A stretch of 5,805 nt of DNA from Deltaproteobacteria bacterium (GTDB taxonomy: Bacteria; Desulfobacterota; Dissulfuribacteria; Dissulfuribacterales; QOAL01). Each line of letters begins with the position of its first letter. Within the stretch, counting starts at the first letter, position 1. Under the pieces are notes generated by a model. That model searched no databases and was not told the origin of the DNA. It saw only the letters and a program-made list of their open reading frames with translations. Where the stretch lies: NCBI GenBank assembly GCA_026988585.1, contig JALSKY010000311.1:1-5805 (forward strand). Direction: 5' to 3'. Below, piece by piece: positions 5,415 through 5,805 of the stretch. The translations under genes and the position numbers were made by a program.

Positions 5415-5805
5415 TCAGCTCTCGTTATCTTCTTTCTGATCCTGTTCCCGTAGCCAGATCTTGATAAGTGCAGCTGCCCGTTCTGGATAGTTGCTGGCCA
5501 GTTCTTTCAGTTCAACAGTTGCATCCGGTATTGGCTCAAAGCTGGGAGGCAGCTCTCCTGGACCTGCTCCCTCAATGGCAAGCTCTCCACCCTCTGGCAG
5601 TGCTGATGTTGCCCCTGTCTTCTCTTTGGAACCCAGGACGAATTTGTCCAGGAGGGGTTTCAGTATTACGAAGATGAAGATCAGGGCAAGGATCAGGTTT
5701 GCCACCGGCTTGATAAACTGGGATATTACTTCTGTGGCACTCTCCATGATGGAAGGTTCCTCTGCCCGCTTGGTAAACGGGATGTTGACAACACTCAGGT
5801 CGTCA
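5415..5805 (-). CDS. fliF: Flagellar MS-ring protein FliF, C-terminal part (5' partial)
   Basis: Only the last 129 residues are in the window; the frame is open to the edge (first full codon at 5802-5804). FliF builds the MS ring in the inner membrane, the first assembled part of the basal body. The visible protein starts with DDLSVVNIPF, the conserved end of the periplasmic region, then has a long hydrophobic helix (about 33-53, VANLILALIFIFVILKPLL), the second membrane segment, followed by a Gly/Pro/Glu-rich cytoplasmic linker (about 60-95). The final amphipathic stretch, VELKELASNYPERAAALIKIWL (about 98-118), corresponds to the known FliG-binding tail, which ends with charged residues. The ATG at 5745-5747 is an internal Met, not a start. 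The stop TGA (5415-5417) is 19 bp from fliG, so the two partners are made from adjacent cistrons. Confidence 0.95.
   Translation of the reverse strand, partial: DDLSVVNIPFTKRAEEPSIMESATEVISQFIKPVANLILALIFIFVILKPLLDKFVLGSKEKTGATSALPEGGELAIEGAGPGELPPSFEPIPDATVELKELASNYPERAAALIKIWLREQDQKEDNES

Noticed and set aside
4497..5453. A 318-residue open frame on the plus strand opposite fliG
   Set aside because: The product is extremely Ser-rich with no domain, which is what the complement of Glu-, Leu- and Ala-rich fliG codons gives. It spans the fliF-fliG boundary and has no supporting start signal.
5415..5747. A separate 110-residue membrane protein starting at ATG 5747
   Set aside because: The frame continues upstream with conserved FliF sequence (DDLSVVNIPF), so this Met is internal to FliF.

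Overview
The window is dominated by one compact bacterial flagellar operon on the minus strand, read from right to left as fliF (3' end only) - fliG - fliH - fliI - fliJ - a MotE/YlxF-family gene. The left edge holds the 3' part of an unrelated plus-strand gene that converges on it. Gene order and tight spacing match the fliFGHIJ block seen in many Gram-negative bacteria and in Bacillus, where ylxF follows fliJ. Base composition is close to balanced (estimated by eye). Strong AAGGAG-type ribosome binding sites, a TTG start on fliG and a MotE-like gene after fliJ would suit a Desulfobacterota ('deltaproteobacterial') genome, but that placement is a guess from style. No 16S or other phylogenetic marker is present.

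Layout: nt 1-863 (+) carries the C-terminal end of a large DEAD/DEAH helicase of the MrfA/YprA family, with its cysteine cluster near nt 60-107. A DEDD-type exonuclease domain of the YprB/MrfB kind (nt about 336-815) follows in the same frame. Only 28 bp separate its stop from the stop of the MotE-family gene. From there leftward-read genes fill the window: MotE-family (892-1533), fliJ (1535-1981), fliI (1990-3294), fliH (3287-4315), fliG (4373-5395) and fliF (5415 to the window edge). No stretch over 60 bp lacks a gene, and there are no RNA genes, mobile elements or CRISPR arrays.

How the genes work together: FliF forms the MS ring and its C-terminal tail holds the rotor protein FliG. FliI is the export ATPase, FliH its regulator and peripheral stalk, and FliJ its central stalk. 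The MotE-family protein is a membrane-anchored or secreted coiled-coil protein whose C-terminal helical repeat resembles the FliG middle domain. Overlapping or touching genes (fliH/fliI overlap by 8 bp; the fliJ and motE-like ribosome binding sites lie over the preceding gene's end) suggest translational coupling. No promoter for the operon lies in the window, and no convincing terminator is visible at the convergent junction.

The most notable observation is the helicase-exonuclease fusion: in Bacillus subtilis the corresponding repair activities are two separate neighbouring genes. Everything else is a well-formed but ordinary flagellar locus.
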